From NCBI GenBank assembly GCA_040752195.1, contig JBFMFC010000007.1, positions 1 to 64,000 of the forward strand: DNA of 64,000 nucleotides. The letters run 5' to 3'. A program made the position numbers and the translations under genes. Positions 42,929 to 52,051 of the stretch are shown here, piece after piece; positions within the stretch are counted from its first letter, which is position 1; each line of letters begins with the position of its first letter. The notes beneath the pieces were generated by a model. The model saw only the letters and a program-made list of their open reading frames with translations. It made no database searches and was not told the DNA's origin. The stretch is from DSNY01 sp040752195. GTDB lineage: Bacteria > Pseudomonadota > Gammaproteobacteria > Burkholderiales > Burkholderiaceae_F.

Positions 42929-44860
42929 ATGTTCGACTCGATCCGGTCACACCGCCGCTGGCTGATGTTCTTCATGCTGGTGCTGATCTTCCCGTCGTTC
43001 GTCTTCTTCGGCATTCAAGGCTACAACCGCTTCATCGAGGGCGACAACGCGGTCGCGCGCATCGCCGGCAAGCCGGTTTCCCCGCAGGAGCTCGAGGCGG
43101 CCCAACGCGAGCGCCTCGAACAGCTCCGGCGGATGTTCGGCGACAACTTCGACGCCAAGCTGTTCGACACGCCGCAGGCGCGCGCGGCCACGCTCGACGC
43201 ACTGTTGTCCGAGCATGCGCTCGCGCTGGAGGCTGCGACCGAACATGTCTTCATCAGCGAGGAGCGCCTGCGCGAGGTGATCGCGTCGGTGCCTGCGTTC
43301 CAGCGCGACGGCAAGTTCGACTATGAGCGCTACAAGACGCTGCTTGCCGCACAGGGGCTCAGCGAGCGCGCGTTCGAGCAGCGCGTACGCGACGATCTGG
43401 TGAGGCAGACGCTGTTGCAGTCCGTCGCCGATTCGACGTTTATCCCGAGAGCCGTCGCGGAGCGCCTGCTGCGCATCGACGAGGAGCAACGCGAGATTCG
43501 CGAGTTGCGTTTCCGCCCTGATGAGTTCGCCGGCCGCGTCAAGGTGACCGACGAGGCGGTCGCCGCGTACTACGAAGCGAACCGCCGTGAGTTCGAGACG
43601 CCCGAATCCGTCAGGGCTGAGTATGTCGTTCTGAGCCTCGACGACGTCGCTTCGCAGATCGCTGCACCCGAGACGGAACTCAGGGCCTACTACGAGCAGA
43701 ACAAGTCGGCCTACGGCCAGCCCGAAGAGCGGCGCGCGAGCCACATTTTGCTCACTGCCGGGGAAGGCGGCACCGCGGCCGACAAGGCCGGTGCGCGCAA
43801 GAAGGCGGAAGAGCTGCTCGCGCAGCTTCGCCGCAATCCGGGCGACTTTGCAAAACTTGCACGCGAATTCTCCAAGGATCCCGGCTCGGCTGCGAAGGGC
43901 GGCGACCTCGGATTCTTCGGCCGCAACATGATGGTCAAGGCGTTCGAGGACGCTGCGTTCAAGCTCAAGCCAGGCGAGATCAGCGACATCGTCGAAACCG
44001 ACTTCGGTTTCCACATCATCCGGGTCGACGAGGTCAAGCCCGCCACCTACCGGCCCTTCGAGGCGGTGCGCGCCGACATCGAGCGCGAGTATCGCCGCCA
44101 ACAGGCGCAGAAGAAATTCGCCGAGGCCGCCGAGCAGTTCACCAATACCGTTTTTGAGCAGTCCGACAGTCTCAAGCCCGTCGCCGACAAGCTCAAGCTG
44201 CAGATCCAGTCGATCGACGGGTTGACGCGCGACGGCGTGCCGGCGAAACCGGGTGCGCCGCAGATCTTCACGCCGCGGCTCGTGCAGGCGCTGTTCTCCG
44301 ATGACGCGATCAAGAAGCGACGCAATACCGAGGCGATCGAGGTCGCGCCGAACACCTTCGTTTCCGCGCGCGTCGTCGATCACCGGCCCGCCACGCTGCG
44401 CCCGCTTGCCGACGTTCGTGAGCAGATCCGCGCGCGCGTCGAACGGCAGGAGGCTGCGCGGCTCGCGCGCGAGGCTGGGATCGCACGGCTCGAGGCATTG
44501 CGCAAGTCGGCGAACGACGGCGGATTTTCCGCCACGCGCACCGTCAGCCGCTCGGCGCCCGAAGGGCTTCCGCCCGGGGCGCTTGGCGCGATCATGCGGG
44601 TGCCGGCCGACAAGCTGCCGGCGTTCGTCGGCGCCGAACTCGACGGCGGCACGTACGCGGTGTTCCACGTGCTCTCAGCCAAGTTGCCGGACAAACCCGA
44701 CGCGGAACGCCGACAGCTCCAGCAGCGCGCGTGGCAGCAGCAGGCAGGCGCAGCAGATGACCTCGCCTACCTGGCCTCTTTGAAGAGCAAGTACAAGGCG
44801 CAGATCGTCGATCCTGCGCTGAAGGGCGCGAACGCTGCAGGCGAGAGCGCCAAGCAGTAA
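42929..44860 (+). CDS. ppiD: Periplasmic folding factor PpiD (SurA N-domain/parvulin)
   Basis: A 643-residue chaperone anchored in the inner membrane by one N-terminal helix (about 12-30, WLMFFMLVLIFPSFVFFGI), with the bulk in the periplasm. A SurA-like N-domain covers about 35-170. The parvulin domain is about 265-360 (ERRASHILLTA, DPGSAAKGGDLGFFGR, FGFHIIRV), then a long C-terminal region follows. The length matches E. coli PpiD (623). It helps newly exported proteins at the Sec translocon. It starts 35 bases after the terminator, so its promoter must be short or partly in that gap; none is obvious. Confidence 0.95.
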   Translation: MFDSIRSHRRWLMFFMLVLIFPSFVFFGIQGYNRFIEGDNAVARIAGKPVSPQELEAAQRERLEQLRRMFGDNFDAKLFDTPQARAATLDALLSEHALALEAATEHVFISEERLREVIASVPAFQRDGKFDYERYKTLLAAQGLSERAFEQRVRDDLVRQTLLQSVADSTFIPRAVAERLLRIDEEQREIRELRFRPDEFAGRVKVTDEAVAAYYEANRREFETPESVRAEYVVLSLDDVASQIAAPETELRAYYEQNKSAYGQPEERRASHILLTAGEGGTAADKAGARKKAEELLAQLRRNPGDFAKLAREFSKDPGSAAKGGDLGFFGRNMMVKAFEDAAFKLKPGEISDIVETDFGFHIIRVDEVKPATYRPFEAVRADIEREYRRQQAQKKFAEAAEQFTNTVFEQSDSLKPVADKLKLQIQSIDGLTRDGVPAKPGAPQIFTPRLVQALFSDDAIKKRRNTEAIEVAPNTFVSARVVDHRPATLRPLADVREQIRARVERQEAARLAREAGIARLEALRKSANDGGFSATRTVSRSAPEGLPPGALGAIMRVPADKLPAFVGAELDGGTYAVFHVLSAKLPDKPDAERRQLQQRAWQQQAGAADDLAYLASLKSKYKAQIVDPALKGANAAGESAKQ

Positions 44861-44888
44861 GTGACTGGGCGCGCCGCGCGCGGCAGGG

Positions 44889-45968
44889 TTACCCGGCCAC
44901 AGTGTCGAGCGCCTGCTTCGCGAGCGTGCGCGCCAGTTCAGCGTAGGCTGCGCGCGATGCGCTTGCGGGCCGAACGGTCGGCGCCGCGTCGATGCGGCAG
45001 AAATTGCGGCGGATCGAGCGCAGATACGCGGGGTCGTAGTGCTCGACGAGCAGGCGCTCGACCAGCGCATCCCACTGCCCGCTGCGAGCGAGCGCCTTCC
45101 AGTTGTCGATCCGCTCGCGCCCGTGCAGCGGCACCAGGCAGTCGAGCTGCGCGAACAGCGCCTGCGGATCCGCCTCGAGGTGCGGGTACTCGTCTCTGAG
45201 CAAGCGCACCCGTTCGGCAAGCGGTAGCTCGATGCGCACGCACTGCGCGGCGCGCATCCGTTCGATCAGGGCGTCCGGCACCCGCAGGTCGCCGACTTTG
45301 CGGCTTTCGGACTCGACGAAGACCGGACGCGTCGGATCGAAATCGCGCAGCGCCCACCAGATGCGTGTCTCGAACATCTTCTGCGACGGCTGCGGCTGCG
45401 CGGGCAGGCCGCCGAGAACCGAGCCGCGGTGCTGTGCGAGCTGCTCGAGATCGAGCACCTGCGCGCCCGCGCGCGCAAGCTCGCCGAGCAGGCGGCTCTT
45501 GCCGCTGCCCGTCGTGCCGCACAGCACGCGGAAGTCGAAGCGCGCCGGCAGCACGAGCAGCGCGGCGACGACGGCCCGGCGATACGCGCGATAGCCGCCT
45601 TCGAGCTGTCGCGCGCGCCATCCGACTCGCGTCAGCACGTGCGACATCGCCGCGCTGCGCGCGCCGCCGCGCCAGCAGTAAACGAGCGGACGCCACTCGC
45701 GCGGCTTGTCGGCGAACAGCGCCTCGACGTGCCGCGCGATGTTGCGCGCTACAAGTACCGCGCCGCGCCGGCGCGCGGCAAACGCCGATACCTGCTTGTG
45801 CAGGGTGCCGACCTCGGCGCGCTCGGCGTCGTCGAGGACGGGCACATTCAGCGCGCCGGGAATGTGATCTTCGCCGAATTCGCCCGGGCTGCGCACGTCG
45901 AGAATCGCGTCGAACTGCGCAAGCTGCGCGAGCGCCTCGTCGCACGCGATCGATGCCCGCTCGTCCAT
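44889..45968 (-). CDS. mnmH: tRNA 2-selenouridine synthase MnmH (SelU)
   Basis: A 359-residue two-domain enzyme that replaces sulfur by selenium in the wobble 2-thiouridine of some tRNAs, via a geranylated intermediate. The N-terminal rhodanese domain has LDVRSPGEFGEDHIPGA and the active Cys98 in VYCWRGGARS. The C-terminal P-loop domain has GTTGSGKS (about 151-158). It needs selenophosphate, but selD is not in this window. Its ATG is one base away from the tesA stop on the same strand. It converges on ppiD with 28 bases between. Confidence 0.94.
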   Translation of the reverse strand: MDERASIACDEALAQLAQFDAILDVRSPGEFGEDHIPGALNVPVLDDAERAEVGTLHKQVSAFAARRRGAVLVARNIARHVEALFADKPREWRPLVYCWRGGARSAAMSHVLTRVGWRARQLEGGYRAYRRAVVAALLVLPARFDFRVLCGTTGSGKSRLLGELARAGAQVLDLEQLAQHRGSVLGGLPAQPQPSQKMFETRIWWALRDFDPTRPVFVESESRKVGDLRVPDALIERMRAAQCVRIELPLAERVRLLRDEYPHLEADPQALFAQLDCLVPLHGRERIDNWKALARSGQWDALVERLLVEHYDPAYLRSIRRNFCRIDAAPTVRPASASRAAYAELARTLAKQALDTVAG

Positions 45969-45969
45969 G

Positions 45970-46608
45970 TCAGCGTCGTGCCGCGAGCAGCGGCTTCAGG
46001 TGCGGCCAGACGTTGGCGAGCATCAGCGGCTGCGCCTTCTCGTTCGGATGGATGCGGTCGGGCTGGAAGTACTCGAGCCGGTCGGCAAAGCCGTCGAGCA
46101 GGAAGGGCGCAAGCGCGACCTTGCGCGTACGCGCCAGTTCCTCGAAGGTCGACGCGAAGCGCTCCGCGTAGTCGCGCCCGTAGTTCGGCGGCACGCGAAC
46201 GCCGACGAGCAGCACGCGCGCGCCGGCGTCAAGGCTCGCGTCGATCATTGCGGACAGGTTGTCGCGCATCGCGCTGACCGGCAGTCCGCGCAGGCCGTCG
46301 TTGCCACCGAGCTCGATGACGACGATCGCGGGGCGATGCTGCTTCAGCAGTGCCGGCAGGCGAGTGCGCCCGCCGCTGGTGGTCTCGCCGCTGATGCTCG
46401 CATTCACGACGCTATACTGCGCGCCGTCCTGCGCGATGCGGTCGGCGAGCAGCTTCACCCACCCCGTGTCGCGCGGCAGACCGTATTCGGCCGACAGGCT
46501 GTCGCCGAGCACCAGCACGACGGGTGACGGCGCGGCGGCGGCTGTGCAGGCCGCAATCAGCATAGCGACGCCGGCGAAGCAGCGCCGCGCGAGTCTTCCA
46601 AGTCTCAT
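45970..46608 (-). CDS. tesA: Arylesterase / acyl-CoA thioesterase I (SGNH hydrolase)
   Basis: A 212-residue periplasmic SGNH hydrolase. The signal sequence is about 1-25 (basic start, hydrophobic stretch, Ala-Ala-Ala). Block I is LVLGDSLSAEYGL with the nucleophile Ser; block III is ELGGNDGLRG; block V is DRIHPNEKAQ with the catalytic Asp and His. Relatives have thioesterase, lysophospholipase and arylesterase activity. It is divergent from the ABC ATPase with only 24 bases between starts, the well-known tesA / ybbA arrangement. Confidence 0.93.
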   Translation of the reverse strand: MRLGRLARRCFAGVAMLIAACTAAAAPSPVVLVLGDSLSAEYGLPRDTGWVKLLADRIAQDGAQYSVVNASISGETTSGGRTRLPALLKQHRPAIVVIELGGNDGLRGLPVSAMRDNLSAMIDASLDAGARVLLVGVRVPPNYGRDYAERFASTFEELARTRKVALAPFLLDGFADRLEYFQPDRIHPNEKAQPLMLANVWPHLKPLLAARR

Positions 46609-46632
46609 CACGGGTGGGCCTCCGAGCCGTCG

Positions 46633-47343
46633 ATGACGAACAACGCGCTCGAAGCCGAAGGGCTGACCAAGATCGTCCAGGATGCCACCGGCAGCCTGAC
46701 GATTCTGGATGATATCAACCTGACCATCGCCCCCGGCGAGACGGTCGCGATCGTCGGTGCGTCGGGATCGGGCAAGTCGACGCTGCTCGGCCTGCTGGCG
46801 GGGCTCGACGTGCCGACGCGAGGCACCGTCCGGCTGTTCGGGCAGGACCTGTTCGCGCTCGACGAGGACGGCCGTGCTCGCGTGCGTGCCGAGCGCATCG
46901 GTTTCGTCTTCCAGTCGTTCCAGCTCCTTCCGCATCTGACCGCGCTCGAGAACGTTCTGCTGCCGCTCGAACTGTCGGGACGGGCGCCCGACAGCCGGGC
47001 GCCGCTCGATTCGGCGCGCTCGCTGCTTGCGCGCGTGGGGCTGGCCGAACGCCTGTCGCACTATCCGAAGTACCTGTCGGGCGGCGAGCAGCAGCGTGTG
47101 GCGCTTGCCCGCGCCTTTGTGAGCCGACCGCAGATCCTGCTCGCCGACGAGCCGACCGGCAGCCTCGATGCGCGCACCGGCGCGGCGGTGATCGAGTTGA
47201 TCTTCGAGCTGAACCGCGAGCGCGGGTCGACGCTGGTGCTGGTCACGCACGACCCGGAGATCGCGGCGTTGTGCAGCCGGCGCATCGAATTGCACGCCGG
47301 GCGGATCAGGGACGAATCAGGGTTGGGCGTCCTTCCTGCGTAG
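46633..47343 (+). CDS. ybbA: ABC transporter ATP-binding protein, YbbA/LolD type
   Basis: A 236-residue ATPase of the MacB/LolD/YbbA group. Walker A is GASGSGKST (about 42-50), Q-loop FVFQSFQLLPHLTALENV, signature LSGGEQQR, Walker B ILLADEPTGSLD, and switch His in VTHDPE. In E. coli the matching ybbA is followed by its permease ybbP. Here no permease follows: the next gene (nnr) is on the opposite strand and overlaps the last 27 bases. The partner must be encoded elsewhere or be lost. The symbol is based on the divergent tesA neighbour. Confidence 0.88.
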   Translation: MTNNALEAEGLTKIVQDATGSLTILDDINLTIAPGETVAIVGASGSGKSTLLGLLAGLDVPTRGTVRLFGQDLFALDEDGRARVRAERIGFVFQSFQLLPHLTALENVLLPLELSGRAPDSRAPLDSARSLLARVGLAERLSHYPKYLSGGEQQRVALARAFVSRPQILLADEPTGSLDARTGAAVIELIFELNRERGSTLVLVTHDPEIAALCSRRIELHAGRIRDESGLGVLPA

Positions 47344-48780
47344 GCGTGCGAGCAGGCTCGCGGCGCGCGCAGCGACCTCGCCGGCAACGAGGCCCACGTC
47401 GCCGCCATACGCTTCGGCGGCGCGGCCGTGCAGCCACACTGCGCCGAGCGCCGCCTGCATCGGCTCGATGCCCTGCGCGATGAACGCGCCGATCATTCCG
47501 GCGAGCACGTCGCCGGTGCCTGCCGTGGCGAGCGCGGGCCCGCCGGTCGGGTTGATCCACCATCGTCCGGCCGGATGCGCGATCACCGTCCCTGCGCCCT
47601 TGAGCACGACGATCGACGCCGTCCGCCGCGCCAGTGTGCGCGCGGCGGCAACGCGGTCGGCTTGCACTTCGCGGGCCGTCGTATCGAGCAGGCGCGCGGC
47701 TTCGAGCGGATGCGGCGTCAGCACGCGTCCGGCCGCGTGCGCCTCGAACACTCCGGAAAACCGCGTGCGATCCGCGAGCAGGTTCAACGCGTCCGCATCG
47801 ACGACGAGCGGCACCGAACGCTCGAACACGGCCGCGAGCACGCCCGCGGCCGCATCGTCGGTTCCGAGGCCGCAGCCGACGACGATCGCGTCGACCTCGG
47901 CAAGCGACGCGAGCGAACGGAACATCAGCTCCGGCTGCGCGGGATCGAGGCGCAGGTCCGGCGCGCCGATGCAGTCCACATAGACTCGACCGGCACCGAG
48001 CCGAAGCGCAGCGCGGGCGGCGAGCAGCGGCGCCCCGACCATGCCGACCCCACCGCCGACGACCGCGACGCTGCCGAACGATCCCTTGTGCGTGTTGCGT
48101 GGCCGCGGCACGAGCAGTGCCTCGAATTGATCGGGCTGGACCAGCGCGCCTTCCGCCTCCGGCGCCTCGACGCCGAGCGCATCGACGACGACTTCGCCGG
48201 CGGCGTCGCAACCGTCGGCGGTGTACAGGCCGGGCTTGGCGCGGATGAAGGTGCAGGTTGCATCCGCGTGGACACCGGCCACGCCGCCGACCCACACGCC
48301 GCGATCGGCGTCGAGGCCGCTCGGCACGTCCAATGCGACGACGAAGGCGGTCTGCGACTCGATCCAGCGGACCGCCTCCACGTAACCGCCGGCGAGCGGG
48401 CGCGCCAAGCCGATCCCGAAGATCGCATCGACGACGACATCGCACCGCTTGTCGGCAGGAAGCTCGCGCAGAATGCGGCCGCCGCTGCCCTGCCACGCGG
48501 CGCGCGCGTCGCGCGCATCATCGGTGACGGACTCGTCGAGCGCGATGCACTCGACCGCGTGTCCGCGCGCCGCCAGCTCGCGCGCGCATGCATAGCCGTC
48601 GCCGCCGTTGTTGCCGGGGCCGCAGACGATCAGCACCTTGCGCGCGCCGCCGAAGCGCGCGTCGATCCACTTGGCCGCGGCGCGCCCGGCCCGCTGCATG
48701 AGCGTCCCCGCAGGCAAGGTCGCCTGCGCGGCGGCTTCGATCGCGCGCAACTGCGCCGTCGTGTACAGCCCGATGCTCAT
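47317..48780 (-). CDS. nnr: Bifunctional NAD(P)H-hydrate epimerase / ADP-dependent dehydratase
   Basis: A 487-residue repair enzyme for hydrated NADH and NADPH. The N-terminal YjeF_N epimerase domain (about 1-215) shows VCGPGNNGGDGYACARELAARG and DAIFGIGLARPL. The C-terminal carbohydrate-kinase-like domain shows NTHKGSFGSVAVVGGG, VVDADALNLL, LTPHPLEAARLL and the ADP site TAGTGDVLAG. Its 3' end overlaps the convergent ABC ATPase gene by 27 bases. It lies 9 bases after dadA on the same strand and is probably co-transcribed. Confidence 0.96.
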   Translation of the reverse strand: MSIGLYTTAQLRAIEAAAQATLPAGTLMQRAGRAAAKWIDARFGGARKVLIVCGPGNNGGDGYACARELAARGHAVECIALDESVTDDARDARAAWQGSGGRILRELPADKRCDVVVDAIFGIGLARPLAGGYVEAVRWIESQTAFVVALDVPSGLDADRGVWVGGVAGVHADATCTFIRAKPGLYTADGCDAAGEVVVDALGVEAPEAEGALVQPDQFEALLVPRPRNTHKGSFGSVAVVGGGVGMVGAPLLAARAALRLGAGRVYVDCIGAPDLRLDPAQPELMFRSLASLAEVDAIVVGCGLGTDDAAAGVLAAVFERSVPLVVDADALNLLADRTRFSGVFEAHAAGRVLTPHPLEAARLLDTTAREVQADRVAAARTLARRTASIVVLKGAGTVIAHPAGRWWINPTGGPALATAGTGDVLAGMIGAFIAQGIEPMQAALGAVWLHGRAAEAYGGDVGLVAGEVAARAASLLARLRRKDAQP

Positions 48781-48789
48781 CGCACTATG

Positions 48790-50076
48790 TTAAGCGCCGG
48801 CATGCGCCGGCCGCGGGGCCGCTCGCCGCGGCGCGTAGCGGTCGAGCGTCAGCCCGTCCAGATCGATCTGCGGCGGGCGCCCGGCGATCAGGTCGGCGAC
48901 GATGCGCGCCGACCCGCACGCCATCGCCCAGCCGGTCGACCCGTGGCCGACGTTCAGGAACAGATTCGGGTAAGGGGTGCGGCCGAGCACGGGCGGGCCG
49001 TCGGGCAGCATCGGCCGCGCGCCGACCCAGAAGCGGGCCTGCGCGTAGCTCGCCGCCGCGGGAAACCAGTCGCGTGCGACCTTCAGCAGCGTGCGCAGCG
49101 CGGACTCGCGCAGCTTGGTTCCGCGCGAACCGACTTCGGCCGTTCCCGCTGCGCGCAGGCGCTGGCCGAGCCGCGTGATCGCCACCTTGTACGACTCATC
49201 CATCACCGCGAGCGTCGGCGCGTATTCGGCGCGGGCGATCGTCGCCGTGGCCGAATAGCCTCTGACCGCCATGAGCGGCAGGTCGATTCCGGCCGGTGCG
49301 AGCAGACGGCCGCTGTCGGCGCCGGCGGCGAGGACGTAGGCGTCGGCCTGCATGCGGCCGTCGGCGAGTTGCACGCCTTGGATGTGCCCCGCAGCGACAT
49401 CGAAGCGCAACGCCTCGGCACCGAAGCGAAAGCGCACGCCGTCGGACTCGCAGATGCCCTTCAGCCGCCGCGCGAACACGGCGCAGTTGCCCGTTTCGTC
49501 CTCCGGCAGGTGCAGTCCGCCGGCGAGCGGCGTGTGTGCGGCGAGCGCCGGCTCGAGCGCGCGGCATGCCGCCGCGTCGAGCAGCGAATGAGGGACGCCG
49601 GCCGCGCGCAACATGTCGCGTGCGGGCGCCGTGCGTTCGAGTTCGTGCGCCGTGCGGAACAACTGCAGGTAGCCCTTGCCCTGCTCGTAGTCGATGCCGT
49701 GCCGCTCACGCACCTCGTGCAGGCAGGACCGGCTGTAGTAGGCGAGCCGCTGCATGCGCTCCCGATTGACGCGGAAGCGTTCGACTGCGCACTCGCCGAG
49801 CCAGCGGCGCAGCCAGCGCCACAGCGCCGGATCCAGTGAGGGACGGAAGACGACCGGCGCTTCGGGCCGGAACAGATACGCGAACACCTTGGCCGGCATG
49901 CCGGGCTGTGCCCATGGCCCGACATAGGCGGGGGCGAGCACGCCGGCATTGGCGAAGCTGGCCTCCTGGGCGACACCGCTGCGGCGGTCGATGACCGTGA
50001 CTTCGAATCCCTGCTGGCGCAGTGCATGCGCGGTGGTCACGCCGATGATGCCTGCGCCGATGACGGCGACGTGCAT
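48790..50076 (-). CDS. dadA: D-amino-acid dehydrogenase DadA
   Basis: A 428-residue FAD enzyme that oxidises D-amino acids to keto acids and ammonia, passing electrons to the respiratory chain. The N-terminal FAD motif is VIGAGIIGVTTAHALRQQG. ASFANAGVLAPAYVGPWAQPGMP is diagnostic of DadA. The C-terminus has NLFLNVGHGSTGWAMACGSA. It sits downstream of the minus-strand TRAP transporter (80-base gap) and upstream of nnr. With no alr or lrp next to it, the context suggests use of imported D-amino acids rather than alanine turnover; this is inference. Confidence 0.94.
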   Translation of the reverse strand: MHVAVIGAGIIGVTTAHALRQQGFEVTVIDRRSGVAQEASFANAGVLAPAYVGPWAQPGMPAKVFAYLFRPEAPVVFRPSLDPALWRWLRRWLGECAVERFRVNRERMQRLAYYSRSCLHEVRERHGIDYEQGKGYLQLFRTAHELERTAPARDMLRAAGVPHSLLDAAACRALEPALAAHTPLAGGLHLPEDETGNCAVFARRLKGICESDGVRFRFGAEALRFDVAAGHIQGVQLADGRMQADAYVLAAGADSGRLLAPAGIDLPLMAVRGYSATATIARAEYAPTLAVMDESYKVAITRLGQRLRAAGTAEVGSRGTKLRESALRTLLKVARDWFPAAASYAQARFWVGARPMLPDGPPVLGRTPYPNLFLNVGHGSTGWAMACGSARIVADLIAGRPPQIDLDGLTLDRYAPRRAAPRPAHAGA

Positions 50077-50156
50077 GGAGTTATCTTCTTCGGCGCCTTC
50101 GCGCCGGCAACGGCGCGCATTCTATGCGCCAGCCGTCGCCGTGCGGGCGCCGCGAA

Positions 50157-51455
50157 TCAAAGCTTCATCTGGCTGGGCAGATAGGTCACCAGCGCGGGAA
50201 AGAAGTAGATCAGCAGCACGGCGACGATCATCATCAGAAAATAGGGGAAAGCCGCACGTGCGATGTAGCTGATCTGGTACCTCGTCATCCCCTGCAATAC
50301 GAACAGGTTGAAGCCGACCGGCGGTGTGATTTGCGCCATCTCGACGACGATGACCACGAACACACCGAACCACAACAAGTCGATGCCGGCGGTCTGCAGC
50401 GTCGGCAGCAGCACGGCCATCGTCAGCACGACCATGCTGATGCCGTCGAGGAAGCAGCCGAGCACGATGTAAAAGGCCATCAGCGCCATCAGCAGTGCGA
50501 ACGGCGACAAGCCGAGCCCGCCGATGGTCTCGGCCAGACGGCGGGGCAGGCCGATGAATCCCATCGCCAGGGACAGGAAGGCCGACCCCGCGAGGATCAG
50601 CGCGATCATGCAGTACAGGCGCGTCGCGCCCATCAGCGAGTCCCAGAAGCTGCGCCAGTCCAGTTCGCGTTGCGCGGCGGCCAGCGCGAGCGCGCCGACC
50701 ACGCCGAGCGCCGCGGCCTCGGTCGCGGTGGCCACGCCGGTGTAGATCGAGCCGAGCACCGCGAGGATCAGCAGCATCACCGGGATCAGGTGGCGCGATT
50801 CCGCGAGTTTCTCGCGCAGCGTCAGCGCTGTGTCGGCCGGCGGGATCGCGTCCCGGTGGCGCAGGGCCCAAGCGATCGTGTAGCTCATGAACAGTCCGGC
50901 CAGCATCAGCCCGGGCACGATGCCCGCGATGAACAGCTTGCCGATCGACACGTCGGCGGCCACACCGTAGACGATCATGATGATCGACGGCGGAATCAGC
51001 AGCCCGAGCGTGCCGGCGCCAGCGAGCGTGCCGACCGACATGATCTCCGGGTAGTTGCGGCGCCGCAGCTCGGGCAGCGACATCTTGCCGATCGTCGCGC
51101 ACGTCGCCGCCGACGACCCGGACACCGCAGCGAAGATGGTGCAGCCGATGATGTTCACATGCAGCAGCCGTCCCGGCACCCGTTGCAACCACGGCGCGAG
51201 CCCGCGGAACAGACCCTCCGACAGCCGCGTCTTCAGCAGGATCTCGCCCATCCAGATGAACAGCGGCAGCGCGGTCAACGTCCAGCTCGACAACGTCCCC
51301 CACACCGTCAGCGCGAGCGCGTCGCCGCCGGGGCGCGTCGTGAACAGCTCCATTCCGATCCACGCCACGCCGAGCACGGCGATGCCGATCCACACGCCGG
51401 CGCCGAGGATCGCGAACATCGCGGCGATCAGGATGACGGCGATCAGTGCGTCCAT
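50157..51455 (-). CDS. dctM: TRAP transporter large permease DctM (set 1)
   Basis: A 432-residue inner-membrane protein of the DctM/TRAP-T large subunit family, which moves substrate with sodium. Family features are ALPLFIWMGEIL near 60-75, FAAVSGSSAATCATIG near 108-123, GTLGLLIPPSIIMIVYGV near 145-165, ATEAAALGV, and ITPPVGFNLFVLQGM near the end. About twelve hydrophobic segments are visible. It follows dctQ by 7 bases. The substrate is decided by the DctP partner and is not readable here. Confidence 0.94.
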   Translation of the reverse strand: MDALIAVILIAAMFAILGAGVWIGIAVLGVAWIGMELFTTRPGGDALALTVWGTLSSWTLTALPLFIWMGEILLKTRLSEGLFRGLAPWLQRVPGRLLHVNIIGCTIFAAVSGSSAATCATIGKMSLPELRRRNYPEIMSVGTLAGAGTLGLLIPPSIIMIVYGVAADVSIGKLFIAGIVPGLMLAGLFMSYTIAWALRHRDAIPPADTALTLREKLAESRHLIPVMLLILAVLGSIYTGVATATEAAALGVVGALALAAAQRELDWRSFWDSLMGATRLYCMIALILAGSAFLSLAMGFIGLPRRLAETIGGLGLSPFALLMALMAFYIVLGCFLDGISMVVLTMAVLLPTLQTAGIDLLWFGVFVVIVVEMAQITPPVGFNLFVLQGMTRYQISYIARAAFPYFLMMIVAVLLIYFFPALVTYLPSQMKL

Positions 51456-51462
51456 GTTGGCG

Positions 51463-51978
51463 TCATTCGATCAGCGTCGAGTCGCTGCGCGCTGCGCCGG
51501 GGGGCAGTTGTCGTGTTCGCAGCGCGTAGATCAACTCCTCGCCGAAGGCAAGAAACAGCGCGCCGAGGCCGATCGCCATCGATAGTTGGGGGATCCATAG
51601 CGGGGTGGCGTCGACGTTCTGCGAAACGTCGCGGTAGACATAGGAGCCCCAGACGAGCCTGGCCGCGAACCACGCGAAGTAGCCCGACAGCAGCGTCGCC
51701 ACGGACAGGCAGAACACCTCCAAGTACCACCGCGGCCGGCCCGTAAGCCGCTGGATGATCAGCGTGACGCGGATGTGATCGCCGTGCCGCAATGCGGCGG
51801 CCAGCGCGAGAAAGGAGCCGGCAGCGAGCGTGTAGCCGGCGTACGCATCCACGCCGGCCATCGAGTAGCCGAGCTGGCGGCCGACGATGTTGACGACCTC
51901 GATGATCAGCGTGGCGAGGATGAACAACGCGCCGAGCGCGCCGAGCGCGCGGAACAGGCGATCGAGCACGCTGCTCAT
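51463..51978 (-). CDS. dctQ: TRAP transporter small permease DctQ (set 1)
   Basis: A 171-residue protein with four membrane helices, the small subunit that pairs with DctM. Typical features are IEVVNIVGRQLGYSMAGVDAYAGYTLA, RHGDHIRVTLII (the conserved Gly-Asp-His-Ile-Arg-Val segment) and TPLWIPQLSMAIG. It lies between dctP and dctM. A 10-base-pair hairpin stands in the gap before it. Confidence 0.92.
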   Translation of the reverse strand: MSSVLDRLFRALGALGALFILATLIIEVVNIVGRQLGYSMAGVDAYAGYTLAAGSFLALAAALRHGDHIRVTLIIQRLTGRPRWYLEVFCLSVATLLSGYFAWFAARLVWGSYVYRDVSQNVDATPLWIPQLSMAIGLGALFLAFGEELIYALRTRQLPPGAARSDSTLIE

Positions 51979-52013
51979 CCGCCGGCCGGGCGTGACGTGT
52001 GAGGAATCGGGAT

Positions 52014-52041
52014 GACCCGCCGGCAGCCAAGCCGGCGGGTC
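52014..52041 (-). promoter_or_regulatory. Intra-operon hairpin between dctP and dctQ
   Basis: A perfect 10-base-pair stem (arms 52014-52023 and 52032-52041) with an 8-base loop lies 11 bases after the dctP stop. No T-run follows. Such hairpins usually protect or attenuate the message so that the periplasmic binding protein is made in excess over the membrane subunits. Confidence 0.6.
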
Positions 52042-52051
52042 GAAACCAGCT

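Noticed and set aside
46413..46418. TATACT inside tesA as a promoter for the ABC ATPase gene
   Set aside because: No -35 at the right distance and more than 200 bases from the start; chance is likely.
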